NCBI RefSeq assembly: GCF_900005765.1
Contig: NC_041682.1
Location: 124,001 to 188,000, forward strand
DNA from: Plasmodium relictum
Lineage: Eukaryota; Apicomplexa; Aconoidasida; Haemosporida; Plasmodiidae
Reading direction: 5' to 3'
DNA length: 64,000 nt
This document shows, piece by piece, positions 32,350 through 43,767 of this stretch. The stretch's first letter is position 1, and each line of letters begins with the position of its first letter. The notes under the pieces are model-generated. The model was not told the origin of the DNA, ran no database searches, and saw only the letters and a program-made list of their open reading frames with translations. Made by a program: the position numbers and the translations under genes.

Positions 32350-34321
32350 ATGAAACAAAGCATAAGGAAAATATTTTTCACTTTATATAAATCTTTTTAT
32401 ATTTTACTAGTATTAAACTTGATTAGATAAAAAAAAAATTCTATGAAAATGGAAAAAGAATTATGTATATTTAAAAAAATACATATATTACTGATATTTT
32501 AATTTGTTCTTTATTTTAATTAACAGACATATGCTTTAATTTTACAATCAATTTATTTGTGTTCTAAATTTATATTATCCTTCACGTAAAAAAAAAAAAA
32601 AAAAAAAATACTTATATATATTTAAAATATGCATTCTAAAAAATTAATTTTTTTCAAAAAATTGTAGAAACATAAATTATATGCTTTTATGAGATGTATT
32701 CCCTATTGAAAATAATAAAAAATCATTATTTTATATTTTATTTTATTTTTTTTTATTTTTGCTCTTGTTTTTAAATATTTATATGTTCATATATTTCAAT
32801 TTAAAACTCATTTAAATTTTTAGAATATACATTCAAAAAATATTTGTTTTTCTTCTAGAATAAAAATAAAAATTTTTTCTTTTTTGTCATTTTGGTTTAC
32901 ATCTTTTATGACTATATGGTGTCATATAAAATGTTTTTTAAAAAATCCTGGAATTTTAAGTCAATCAGGTTTAATAATTTTTTATTTCAAATATGCTTTT
33001 TTTAATATTATATTATTTATTTATCCTTTCTTTACATATTTATTTTGTCTTAATTTTTTTTTTTTTCCCCCTTTTTTTTAACTGGTAGAAGTCTTAGAAG
33101 AAAATATATATGAGTGTAACAATAAAATAGAAATGTGTAAAAGATGTAATTTACTAAAAATAAAAAGATCTCATCATTGTTCAATTTGCAATAAATGCAT
33201 AATAAAAATGGATCATCATTGTAAAATTATAAAAAAATATATAATTTATACAATATTGATAAAAAAAAGAAAGAAAATAACTTAATTACTTTAATATTTA
33301 TATCCTTTTTTACATTTACCTATACCTTTTTTATATTAATCATATAGGCATATGGATAAACAATTGTGTTGGTTTATATAATCAAAAATATTTTATTCTT
33401 CTAAATTTTGTATATATATAAAAAAAAAAAAAAAAAAAATTATTTATATAATAAAAATATACATATGGAGGAATATAGAATATCATTTTATAATTTTTTA
33501 TTTTTTTGAAGTATTCTTTATTAATGTGCTTGAATTGCGGTTTTATAATTATTTATAAAATTATAACATGCATTAAAATCCAATATAATTTAAAAAGAGA
33601 AATTGTAACTCTGAAAATAGTAAATAAATCTTTGTTTAAATTTTATTTCATTTTATTTTTTTTTTTTTTTCTTCAGTGTGTAATGTCAAAATTGGACATT
33701 TTCCTAATTTTGGTAAGAAATATAAAGGAAAAGGAATTACATATTGTTTATTAATTATCATATTTATTGTAATTATTTGATATGATTAAATATTGGATTT
33801 ATTTTATATTAATTTTTATTTTTATTTTAGATAAATACATTTTGCTCCCTTATATTTGGGATGCTAGCTTTTGTTATGCTCGTTGATCAATACTGTGCAA
33901 TTAAAACAAATACAACTGGTTTTTTTTAATTTGAAAAAATATATAATTATAAAAAAAGAAAAATATATATATGAAATATGATTTTATCTTTATTAAATAT
34001 ATAAATATAAAGAAAAAAAAAATTTATATTTTTTAAAAACTATAATTATATAATTATAATATTTTTAAATACTGATTTAGGTGTAGAATTTTTAAAAAAA
34101 GAAAGAGGGGAAATAAAATCATTTAGTAAATTAATTATAGAAGTTTTCGGACACCCATTTTCTTATATATGGTATAATAAAGAGAAAACAAAAAAAAATA
34201 TATATATTTATAAATGCCAAATTTAAATAATTTTAACGTTTTATTCTTATTAATACAATTTTATTTTAGGTTTCTACCAATTGATAAAAAGAAAGAAAAA
34301 AAGAAAAATTTCAATAAATAA
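32350..34321 (+). CDS. DHHC protein S-acyltransferase, ten small exons, about 260 aa
   Basis: Exons: 32350-32409, 32527-32585, 32859-32968, 33089-33220, 33348-33409, 33512-33604, 33677-33712, 33831-33918, 34081-34171, 34270-34321. All phases agree, giving 260 residues. Exon 6 may instead end at 33619 (GTAAAT), adding five residues. The zinc-binding Cys-rich domain is clear: CKRCNLLKIKRSHHCSICNK, then C-I-I-K-M-D-H-H-C, continuing over a splice site to IWINNCVGLYNQKYF. The catalytic Cys (about 121) has its codon split by the intron. Two helices precede it (exons 1-3) and two follow (exons 5-8), the standard four-helix layout. N-P-G stands for the usual D-P-G, and T-T-G-V-E resembles the TTxE motif. 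The enzyme transfers palmitate to Cys on membrane-facing proteins. Exons 1-2 are the least certain: the first donor (GTATTA) is weak, but the phase and hydrophobicity fit. Confidence 0.85.
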
Positions 34322-35544
34322 GCAATTTAATCATAAAATATATAAATACTTCTAACTTAAAATGAATATTCTTTCAATAAAAAAAAAAAAAAATATAATA
34401 AAATAAAATAAATATTTACAATAAAATTTTTTTTTTTTATCATTTAATACATCTATTATTTCCTTTTATTATTTTCTCTTATTTATTTGTTTTAATTATT
34501 AATTTATCTTTTATTATTTCTTATAGTTTTTAATCATAAAATTTTTATTTTTAATAATCTTTTCTTTATCATTGTCATTTGTCTCAAAAATATGCACATA
34601 TTTGTTATTTTTTTGTAGTTTTTTATTCTTTTACTTTTTTTTTTGTTAATTTTTTTTTAATTTATCCTTTTAAATATTATGTAAAAGATTCTTTTCAGAA
34701 TTTTGTTATTTTTTTATAGAAAAGTATTTCACAGAATACAAAAAAAAAAAAAAAAAAGAAAAAGAAAAGAAAAAGAAATAAAATAGAAAATAAATGAATA
34801 TTTTTCGTATTCAAATAATAATATAAAGTTATTTGAATATATAGGAACATGATATATATATATATAAAGAAATAAAGTTTTGAAAAATAAGAGATATATA
34901 AATATAAATTAATTTTTCAAATAATAAGATGAAATAAATACCTATATTTATATAGTTAATGAAAATGATTTAGAATTACAAACTTCAATAATATAAAAAT
35001 ATTTTATCATTAGTATTATAATTTGTTTTATTATTCTATTATTATTATTTAATTATAATTTTTTATTAATTATTACTATTTTATTATGTTCAAGTTTTTT
35101 GTAAATTAAAATTATATAAAAAATGTTTCATTAGTTTCTGCTTTTACATATTAATTATCACATTTTTTTATAAGCATTTCGTTTCACTTCTTTTCTTATT
35201 CATTTATCATTTTATTTTTATAAATAATAAATTCTTATCTTCTTTATTCTTCTTAAATAAAACATGATACTAATGTTTTTTTTATAAGCATTAGACTTTG
35301 GCTTCTTCATTGTCATTTAACTTTTTATATTTATTTTAAACCTTCTTATAATTTTGTTAATTGTTTTTTTTAAAGTATTATCTATGATTATTCTTATTTT
35401 ATTTATTTACTATTCTTTTTTTTTAAATATTTGGCATACTATATATATTAATATTATAAACAGTTAAAATATATTTTTTTTCTTTATTTCCTTTATTTCC
35501 TTTTTTTTTATTTTTATTTTTAAAATGAAATATGTCATAAGAAA
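34322..35544. other. Intergenic, T-rich, no gene seen
   Basis: 1.2 kb lies between the DHHC gene and ORC5 (both plus). It is strongly T-rich toward ORC5, as is common for Plasmodium 5' leaders. A short purine run of A with scattered G lies at about 34740-34782. No gene or RNA recognised. Confidence 0.55.
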
Positions 35545-37860
35545 ATGCACAAGTTAAAGAATAATGAAAGTGATATAAACTCAGATGATTGCAATGAAAC
35601 AGCTGAAGAATGTATGTATATCTTTAGTCCTTCAAAAAAAAAAAAAACTGATACTTTTAATGATTTAAAAAAAAATGAAGAATCTTATACTAAAATGAAG
35701 TATGAAAAGAAATCATTCAGCAATTTAACTGATAACAATAAGAATAAAGAGAAAAAAAAAATATATTCATTAGATTCACAAAATAAGTATTCAAGCCACT
35801 TAAATATTACAGGTTTAAGAAAAAATGAAAATGATGGTGATGAAGTTGAAAAAGAAAATGATGATGATGAAAAAGAAAATGATGATGATTGCAAAATTTC
35901 TAATATTAATGATATAGATGAGTATGAGAATGAAAATTGCTCAGAGGATATGAATGAAAATAAAAATTTTTATGATGAAGAATTGAATGAAATAATAGAT
36001 AAAGAGTATTTTAAAGAATTGATCCCTGCAATACCTCATGATATTTTAAATTCCTATATTAGTTGTTTAAAGACATGTGGTTTTGAAAGACACGTACAGT
36101 TACATAGATTAATTAATTTATTGGGTGATTTAAGAGATCCTATTTCGGTTATTCAAATATTAGGATTACCAGGAATGGGAAAAACAAAAGTAGTAAAAAA
36201 TTTTATTCAATTAATGAATGTGCCCTTTGCATATGTTAACTGTTTAATGGCTGTTTATCAGTCAGGAAGATCAGCCAGAAATGTTATATATCATACCATA
36301 TTAAAAGATTTAAGTATTAATCTTCTTAAAGAATTTAATGAATATAAAAAAATAAATAATATAATTAACTATTCTTATGATCCAACTAAATTAGTACCTA
36401 ATCATGTTTCTAGTGCAGATAATTTTTTTAGTATATTACATAAGCTTTTATCATTTAGACCGGAAGATGAAAATAACAGAAATATAAAAAGAAATGAAGA
36501 TAATAATAAGAAAAATAGTCCATTAAATAAGAATGATAATGAGAAAGTCAAAAAAATAAAGATGACAACTAATCAGAATTATTATAAAGATAAATTTTAT
36601 GATAGATCAGTAGTATTTATTTTAGATAATATTAGATATTTAGTTAGAACTCATCCTGATTTGTTCTATGCTTTGACTAGAATACATGAATACATTAAAG
36701 GCCCATATAATGATTTAACAAAAGTTAATAAAACGACTAGAGGATTGTGTATTATTTTAATTAATAGATCTCCATTGCCTGATGAAATTTTTGATGGGCT
36801 TCCACAGCCACCCACTGTTTGGTTTGATTCCTATACAGCAGACATGTGTAAAAATATTTTATATAGGTTATATGATACTATGTGTTTTGAATCTTTATTA
36901 ACAATTAATGATAAAGATTTGAAAATATTTTATTTAAAAGAAAACAAAAAAGAATTTCTCATTAAGAGAAAAGAAATTGTGTTAGAAAATGATGTTATTT
37001 ATGATATTTGGTGTAGATATGTAGATTATATTATTAATGTTTCATATAAAGACTATAAAAGTGATTTTCATGAATTGCTATTTATTTGTTCTCATATGTG
37101 GCCTTTATTTATAAAACCAATATTAGATGGAACTCTTGAACCAATTGTTGAAAATATGAATGCATTACAAAGAAATATTGATACTCATATTCGTGTAGCT
37201 ACTTATAATCATGCCAGTCATTTTACATTTGAATTAATCGATTCTGTTTTTTTAAACGAAAGTAACTTAAAAAATAAAATCGATTTATCTTTTTATTCAA
37301 AAATTCTGTTAGTAGGAGCTTATTTAGCTTCAAGAAATTTGCCGTTAACAGATAAAAGATTTTTTAATGCAACTGTAAAAGGGGGTGCTTTTAGTTTACC
37401 TAAAAAAAGAAAGGCAAGAAGTAAAAATGAATCTATTTTAACTTTAATAGGACAATCTATTCCTAAAAATTTTACTTTTATTAGGTGGTTATGTTTAACA
37501 GATTGCTTATTGGTATGCTTTTATGATGAACAACTAATTTTAAATAGTTTAATTTGTCAACAAATAAATACATTAATACAATTAGGTTTTATCACTTTTT
37601 CTTCTTCCAATAACTTGTCTTGCTTAGTTAGAAATAGCTTAATGAATGGAGTACAATGGAGTGGTTACTGTGGTAGTACTCTTTTAAACACAACTAATAA
37701 TTTTTCTTCTATAACCAATAATATTTTTAGTGAATCAAATCATTCAATGAATTATGAATCACTAGATCCATATACCAAATTAGTTATTCAAGTTCCTGAA
37801 GAAACTATTAGAAATATTGCTAAGGAAATGAAAATACCATTAGATGAGTTAATTATTTAA
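35545..37860 (+). CDS. ORC5: ORC5, origin recognition complex subunit 5
   Basis: The gene is a single exon of 771 residues from ATG 35545. The first 150 residues are charged low complexity with two copies of E-N-D-D-D-E/D. The AAA+ core begins near residue 180 (HVQLHRLINLLGDLRDPIS). Walker A is ILGLPGMGKTKVV (about 206-218), YVNCLMAVYQSGRSARNV is typical of ORC5, and the Walker B strand is VVFILDNIRYL (about 355). After it come sensor-like LCIILINRSPLPDEIF and a C-terminal region with KILLVGAYLASRNLPLTDKR, also an ORC5 block. A Lys/Asn insertion of about 40 residues lies between Walker A and B. Both Walker motifs look intact, so ATP binding is likely. ORC marks replication origins and loads the MCM helicase; in P. 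falciparum ORC5 has been linked to replication foci. It converges on RPB2. Confidence 0.95.
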   Translation: MHKLKNNESDINSDDCNETAEECMYIFSPSKKKKTDTFNDLKKNEESYTKMKYEKKSFSNLTDNNKNKEKKKIYSLDSQNKYSSHLNITGLRKNENDGDEVEKENDDDEKENDDDCKISNINDIDEYENENCSEDMNENKNFYDEELNEIIDKEYFKELIPAIPHDILNSYISCLKTCGFERHVQLHRLINLLGDLRDPISVIQILGLPGMGKTKVVKNFIQLMNVPFAYVNCLMAVYQSGRSARNVIYHTILKDLSINLLKEFNEYKKINNIINYSYDPTKLVPNHVSSADNFFSILHKLLSFRPEDENNRNIKRNEDNNKKNSPLNKNDNEKVKKIKMTTNQNYYKDKFYDRSVVFILDNIRYLVRTHPDLFYALTRIHEYIKGPYNDLTKVNKTTRGLCIILINRSPLPDEIFDGLPQPPTVWFDSYTADMCKNILYRLYDTMCFESLLTINDKDLKIFYLKENKKEFLIKRKEIVLENDVIYDIWCRYVDYIINVSYKDYKSDFHELLFICSHMWPLFIKPILDGTLEPIVENMNALQRNIDTHIRVATYNHASHFTFELIDSVFLNESNLKNKIDLSFYSKILLVGAYLASRNLPLTDKRFFNATVKGGAFSLPKKRKARSKNESILTLIGQSIPKNFTFIRWLCLTDCLLVCFYDEQLILNSLICQQINTLIQLGFITFSSSNNLSCLVRNSLMNGVQWSGYCGSTLLNTTNNFSSITNNIFSESNHSMNYESLDPYTKLVIQVPEETIRNIAKEMKIPLDELII

Positions 37861-37909
37861 AAAAGCATTTGTCGTAATTTATTCTTTAATTTACTTTTTT
37901 CATCTTAGT

Positions 37910-37968
<59 letters not shown>

Positions 37969-38526
37969 CTTTTATCATTTTTCTTATAGATTTTAAACAT
38001 ATTCATTTATAATTACTTTTATTAACTCTTAACCAAAAACTAATTTGATCCTCACCGATTCTTTTTTTTTTTTTTCATCTTTATTCAAAAAAAGAAAAAA
38101 AAAGTTTTTTGAATCATTAATATGAAATTATGAAAATTAAATTTTTAAAAAACATTTCAATAATTTATATATATATGAACTTTCATAAATTTTTTTAATT
38201 AAAATTATGGTTACAGTAGTTTAAAATTCATTCAATTTTTAAAAAAAAAAAAAAAAGGAATATTATTTACTAATAAACATTTATATATTTTTTCAAATGT
38301 TACAAAAAAAAAAGATAAAAAAAAAGTTGTTTTAAAAATAAAATTTTAATTAAATAAATAAAAAAATACAAAAATAAATATACAAAAAATTATATGTGAA
38401 AAAATTATAGCATTCTAGAATTGTTCATTCATATTTTTTAAAGAGCGATATACTAAAATTAATCATTTTTTTTACTTTTTTTTTTTTTATTACATTTTTT
38501 TTTTTTAATATTTTTATATTTTTACT
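37861..38526. other. Convergent 3' spacer between ORC5 and RPB2
   Basis: 666 bp of A+T-rich DNA with a long AT microsatellite near its left end and several poly(A)/poly(T) runs. No gene is seen. The 3' ends of both transcripts must fall here. Confidence 0.6.
37912..37966. repeat. (TA)n microsatellite downstream of ORC5
   Basis: About 27 uninterrupted TA dinucleotides lie 50 bp after the ORC5 stop. The longest perfect dinucleotide run in the window; likely polymorphic in length. Confidence 0.95.
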
Positions 38527-41500
38527 TTATACATCCTCTAGTACCAATTTTGGATATATAGCCATAGTAATTAATTCTTGAAATAATAATTTACAAGCAT
38601 AAGGAATAAATATTTGTGAAATACTTGTTTTGCTATTACACACAGTACATTCATATGCATTTTTGTTAATATCAGCGATACAACATAAACCACAATTATC
38701 ACAAACATGAACACGGTAAGCATCACTTTCCTCAAATAATCTTTCTTTTAACATCTTTGCAGCACCATGAGAAATCATACAATCTCTTTCCATTTCCCCA
38801 AATCGTAATCCACCATCTCTTGATCTTCCTTCAGTTGGCTGTCTTGTAATCATAGTTAATGGACCTCTACTTCTTGCATGTATTTTATCTTCAACCATAT
38901 GTTTTAATCTTTGATAATATGTAGGGCCAATAAATATTTTCGATTTTATCATTTTTCCATTATGACCATTATATAATATTTCATTTCCATATTTTTCATA
39001 ACCTAATCTATGTAATCTTTGAGATATTTCTTGGACTGTAATTTTAGAAAATGGGGTTGCATCTCCTTCTTCCCCTTCTATTGCTGCAACTTTTCCTGCT
39101 AAACATTCGACTAAATGTCCAATTGTCATACGAGAAGGGACAGCATGAGGATTCATAATAATATCAGGAAATGTTCCATCTTCGCTAAAAGGCATATCTT
39201 CTGTTCTATATGTTATTCCTATTGTTCCCTTTTGACCATGTCTACTTGCAAATTTGTCTCCAATCTGAGGTATACGTACAGAGCGAACCTTTACTTTTGC
39301 AAATTTATTTCCACGACTATTAGAAGATAACATAACAGTATCTATTACTCCATTTTCATTTGAACGCAAACTTAAAGAGCAATCTTTTTTATATTGTTTT
39401 AATATACTAGATGAACTAATCGTTAAGGTAGGGACTTCTATATCTTCTTTACTACTACCAACAATGGTGGTTCCATATTTAGCATTATTAGTACTTGCCA
39501 ATGTGTTTCCACTACTGAAAAAAGTGGTACTAGAAGGGCTTGAAGATGCACTGCTCGGAGAAGCAGGACTAATGCTAGATTTATCATTAATTGGAGAATC
39601 AGGTAAAGTATCTGAAGCATTTGATGAAATAAAACTGGAAGAAGAATAAACATTGTTACTCGCAGAAGAATCTTTATTAGGAGAACCAGTTATAGTTGAT
39701 GAATTGTTATATATTTGGGTATTTTGTGTTTTTTTTTGTATAATAATTTCATCCTCATCTTCAATATTTGGAGATACTTTTCCTATAATAATATCATCTC
39801 CCAAAACTCTAATACCAGGTGCTATTAATCCATCATCATCTAATTTGGTATAATCTCCTCTTTTTAAATTTTTAACAACACGTACAGATGGTTTTTCAAA
39901 GGATTCTATTATTAAACTTCCTTGCTGCTTTTCTTCACTAGTGTAAGTACGATAAAAAACGCTCCTAAATAATCCTCTATCAATAGATGATTGATTCATA
40001 ATTAGACTATCTTCTTGATTATATCCAGTATAGCACATAATGGCAACAATGGCATTAATACCAGCTGGTAAATCTCGAAAGCGCAAATACTCCATTACTT
40101 TAGTGCATACTAAAGGCCTTTGAGGATAATATAACAAATGAGCTAATGTATCTAAACGTATATTAAAATTTGTTACATAAATGCCCATAGCTTGTTTTCC
40201 CATGGCACTTTGATATGTATTACGTGGACTTTGATTGTGATCACTAAATGGAATGATAGATGCGCATACTCCTAATATTAAAGAAGGATGAATTTCACAA
40301 TGAGTGTAATTATTATAATAACCTGTTCCTGTTTTTAAATCATCAATAAACATACTTATCATAGTAGTTTCTTCTTCTTCACAATCAATATACTCAATAA
40401 TCCCCTCTTGAATTAAATAATCCCAATTATAAGTTTCAGGATATTTTGCTATATTATTTACATGCTCTTTTGTTAATTTTAATTTGTTCTCACCATTAAC
40501 ATTTTTAACTACATATAGAGGCCTCATAGCTCTACCTGAATCGGTAAATATTTTTATTTCCTTACTATTTACATCTCTCACAATAGATGCTTCTGGTGAT
40601 ATATCACATCTTCTTCTTAATTCATATAAAGTTTCAATTAAATTATCTATTTGATTAAAGCATCCCACCCATTTACCATTTAAAAATAACTTTACTTTTT
40701 CTTTCATTAATTGAGGAGGTACTTCATCAAGAGATTCCAATCCCCATTCGGATAAAAATTCATAAATGTTATTTGTTGAAGTTCCAACACTAATATCGCA
40801 CATAAGAGATAAATTTTTTACTAGACCAACAGATTGCCCTTCCGGAGTTTCAAAAGGGCAAATCATTCCCCAGTGAGTATTATGTAATTGCCTAGGTTTT
40901 GCCATTTTCCCTTCTCTACCTAATGGCGTATTTAATCTTCTTAAATGAGATAAACAAGATGAATATGTTAAACGATTTAATACTTGTGCCACCCCTGTTC
41001 TAATAACTTTTCCGTCTTTATCTTTCCCCCAATTTCCAGTAGCCAATTGATATTGCATCCCTTGAGTAATCTGAGAACAACTCCTAATAGCACCAGCTAC
41101 ATCAAAAGGCTTATTATTATCAATTTGTCTTTGCAATACTCTTTTTACGTCTTTTGCCATTTTACGAAAATAAGTTGAAAAACTACTAGCCATTAAAGGA
41201 CCTGCAATATCTAATCTTTTTTTTCCGAAATGATCTCTGTCATCTTCTTTAATTCTACCTAATTCAGCCAATAATAAGCGATGAATCATATAACCAATAA
41301 AATAAGACTTTTTACTTTCAACTCCTGGCCCTGTACCCATGTGAGGTAATACTTCTTTACGTAATAATTCTTTTGCATATAAAATTCTTTTTTCTCTTGA
41401 AGCACCAACAGTTGGCCCTCTTTTTCCAATAAAATCCAAACATATATCTTGAGTTGGGTAATCTATGCATTCTTCTAATGTTTCTCTTAAAGAATTTATC

Positions 41501-42464
41501 ATTAATTTGTCATTAAAATCATATACAATTCTTTGTAATATATCTCTATCGGAAGTACATCCCAAAGCACGAAATAAAATTCCAACAGATATCTCTGTTC
41601 TTATATAAGGCAAAGTGGCTACTAATTGGCCACCTGTCTTTGCACTATTTCCTCTAGATCCTGATTTTGTTTTCATTTTAACTGAAAATGAAGAAGTAGC
41701 TTGAGATCTCTCCATTTGAGATCTTATTTCAGCAACCCAACCAAATTTCGATGGTTGTTTTTTTTTAAATACATAAATAAAATTATGAGCCATTCTTTCC
41801 TGTGCTACTAATACTTTTTCTCCTCCATTAACAATAAAATAACCCCCTTGATCATATGAGCATTCTCCCATATCAGTTATTTCATTTTCAGGCAATCCTT
41901 TAGTCCAACAAAACATAGATTTTAACATCAAAGGAATCCTACCTAAATTTATTCTTTCATATAAAAATTTCTCTTTTAAAACTTGTTTTTTAGTGGTTTC
42001 ATCTATTACGTATGTGCTCTGTTCAATATCAATATAAATAGCTGAAGAGTAAGTTAAATTTCTTAGTCTAGCTTCTTGTGGCCATAAATTTTTATTAGTT
42101 AAATTTTTTTCATCATAAAAAGGTCTATCTAAAGATAACTGACCAAATTTTAAACAATATATTATATTATTATTTTCTTCTTTATCAGATTTATATTGCG
42201 GTTGTGGCTTTATTTCTATTTGAGGATATTCATCAATAATTTCTTGCATTCTATATTCGATAAAATCATTATAACTTTCAATTTGCTGATTTACTAAACC
42301 ATGACTTCCAAAAAATGAACCAATTACCACCCAACTATCTTCTTCTGTTATCTGTTCATTTTCTGTTTTTTTATCTTCATTTTTTTCCTCTAAAATTTCA
42401 AAAAAAAAAAAATATATATATATATATATGCATACAAATATACATATATGTACTATTCAAAATA

Positions 42465-42522
<58 letters not shown>

Positions 42523-42745
42523 TTTTATATATAAATATAATCATACTTTTATATATAAATATAATCATACTTTTATATATAAATATAATCTTAAAAAACC
42601 ATTTCTATAATTTTATAAGATATAAAATAAAAATTATATATATGTATATTTTTTATAATACGAAATATCTATGAAAAAAAAAAATCTCTGAATAACCTGG
42701 CTTGATGAACTCATTAGAAAAATATGATTCAATTTTAACAGCCAT
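38527..42745 (-). CDS. RPB2: RPB2, second-largest subunit of RNA polymerase II, two exons
   Basis: Exon 1 is 42745-42697 (MAVKIESYFSNEFIKP plus one base) and exon 2 is 42389-38527; total 1303 residues. The long frame alone starts at an internal Met in the middle of the conserved EEDSWVVIGSFF block, so an upstream exon is required. Exon 1 fits in phase, although its donor GTTATT is weak. RPB2 landmarks follow in order: LVNQQIESYNDFI, YFIVNGGEKVLVAQER, CPFETPEGQSVGLVKNLSLM, GYNQEDSLIMNQSS, GDKFASRHGQKGTIGITY, and GRSRDGGLRFGEMERDC. The C-terminal zinc site is C-D-N-C ... C-T-V-C. A Ser-rich insertion of about 110 residues sits between GDDIIIGKVSPN and LRSNENGVIDTV, where other eukaryotes have a short loop. 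The enzyme makes mRNA in the nucleus. The Pol II type is clear from the overall match and the short C-terminus. Confidence 0.95.
39395..39731 (-). other. Ser-rich low-complexity insertion within RPB2
   Basis: About 110 residues of Ser, Thr, Asn and Pro with several S-P pairs (TGSPNK, DSPIND, ISPASP, SSSPSS). They interrupt RPB2 between two well-conserved blocks, upstream of the GDKFASRHGQKG motif. The surrounding sequence aligns closely with yeast RPB2 without it. Confidence 0.75.
42390..42696 (-). other. RPB2 intron 1 with AT microsatellite and 24-bp tandem repeat
   Basis: The 307 bp intron carries a pure AT run at 42470-42520. It is followed by nearly three copies of a 24-bp unit (acttttatatataaatataa plus tcat) at 42521-42590. 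The open stretches on the plus strand here are only these repeats translated. Confidence 0.75.
42521..42590. repeat. 24-bp tandem repeat, about 2.9 copies
   Basis: Copies start at 42521, 42545 and 42569. The first two are identical and the third is cut in its last bases. They are continuous with the AT microsatellite to the left, from which the unit probably grew. Confidence 0.9.
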
Positions 42746-43767
42746 TTTTAAATTTAAAAAAAAAAATTACAAATATTTTCCAATTTATTGAAAAATAAAA
42801 TAAAGAAGAAAAAAAAAAAAGAGATAAATATAATACATTAGTTCTGTATTTATTCTCAAAAAAAAAAAAAAAGAATAATAAAATTTTTACATATATTTAC
42901 TTGCTATATAAAAATATAATATCCTTTAACATATTTTTGGATATATTTATATCCTTATAAAGTACTTAAAAACAAATTTATTTGTTTATTAAATACATTT
43001 TTATTTTTTTAAATAATATGCTTTTTGATATAAAAATTAAAAAAAAAAAACGTATACTGATTCGATTTTATATTTTAATTTTTTTTGGAGTTTTTTTATA
43101 TAATAAATAATCAAAAATAAAAATATAAAAATGTAAGAAACATTAAAACGTTTATAAAAATTAAAAAATATTCAAATAAAAATAAAAAATATTCAAAATT
43201 ATCAAAAAGAAAAAATTAATATAATTCCGAATTAATAAAATTAGTGGTACTTAAAAAAAAATGAAAATAATAAAAATAATAATTCTATTTCCAAAAAATT
43301 AATGCAGTTCTTTTTTCTTTTTTTTTAAAAATATTTTAATAGATTAAATAAAAATTTTGTAAGCACCTAATATTTTAAATATTATACATGTACATATATA
43401 TATATATATTTAAATTAATTCTGAATCTTACATGAATGTTTAATTTTTTTTATATTATAAGAAAAAATAAATGAAGCATATGAAAATAAAATTAAAATAT
43501 AATAAATAGAAGATTTTTTCTTATTCTTAATCTTTTTTTTTCAAATTTTTTTTTGTTATGCACATGTTTCATAGTAATATTAAACAAAGATATACATATA
43601 ATTCTTTTATTAAAAAGAATTTAGAAGTAAATAAATGTAAAAGAAGAATTTAAGTATAAAGATTAATATGAATTTAATATTTTTAAAGTCACAGAATATA
43701 TCTAAAAAAAAAAAAAAGATAATAATAAAATAAAACATTATTCTTTTTTTAATAAATATTTTTTAAA
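42746..43767. promoter_or_regulatory. Divergent promoter region between RPB2 and GET2-like genes
   Basis: 1.0 kb of A+T-rich DNA between two genes reading outward. Poly(dA) runs are present; no distinct motif is seen. Confidence 0.45.

Noticed and set aside
42315-42674. Plus-strand frames with Tyr-Ile repeats
   Set aside because: They are the AT microsatellite and 24-bp repeat in RPB2 intron 1 and part of exon 2 in antisense.
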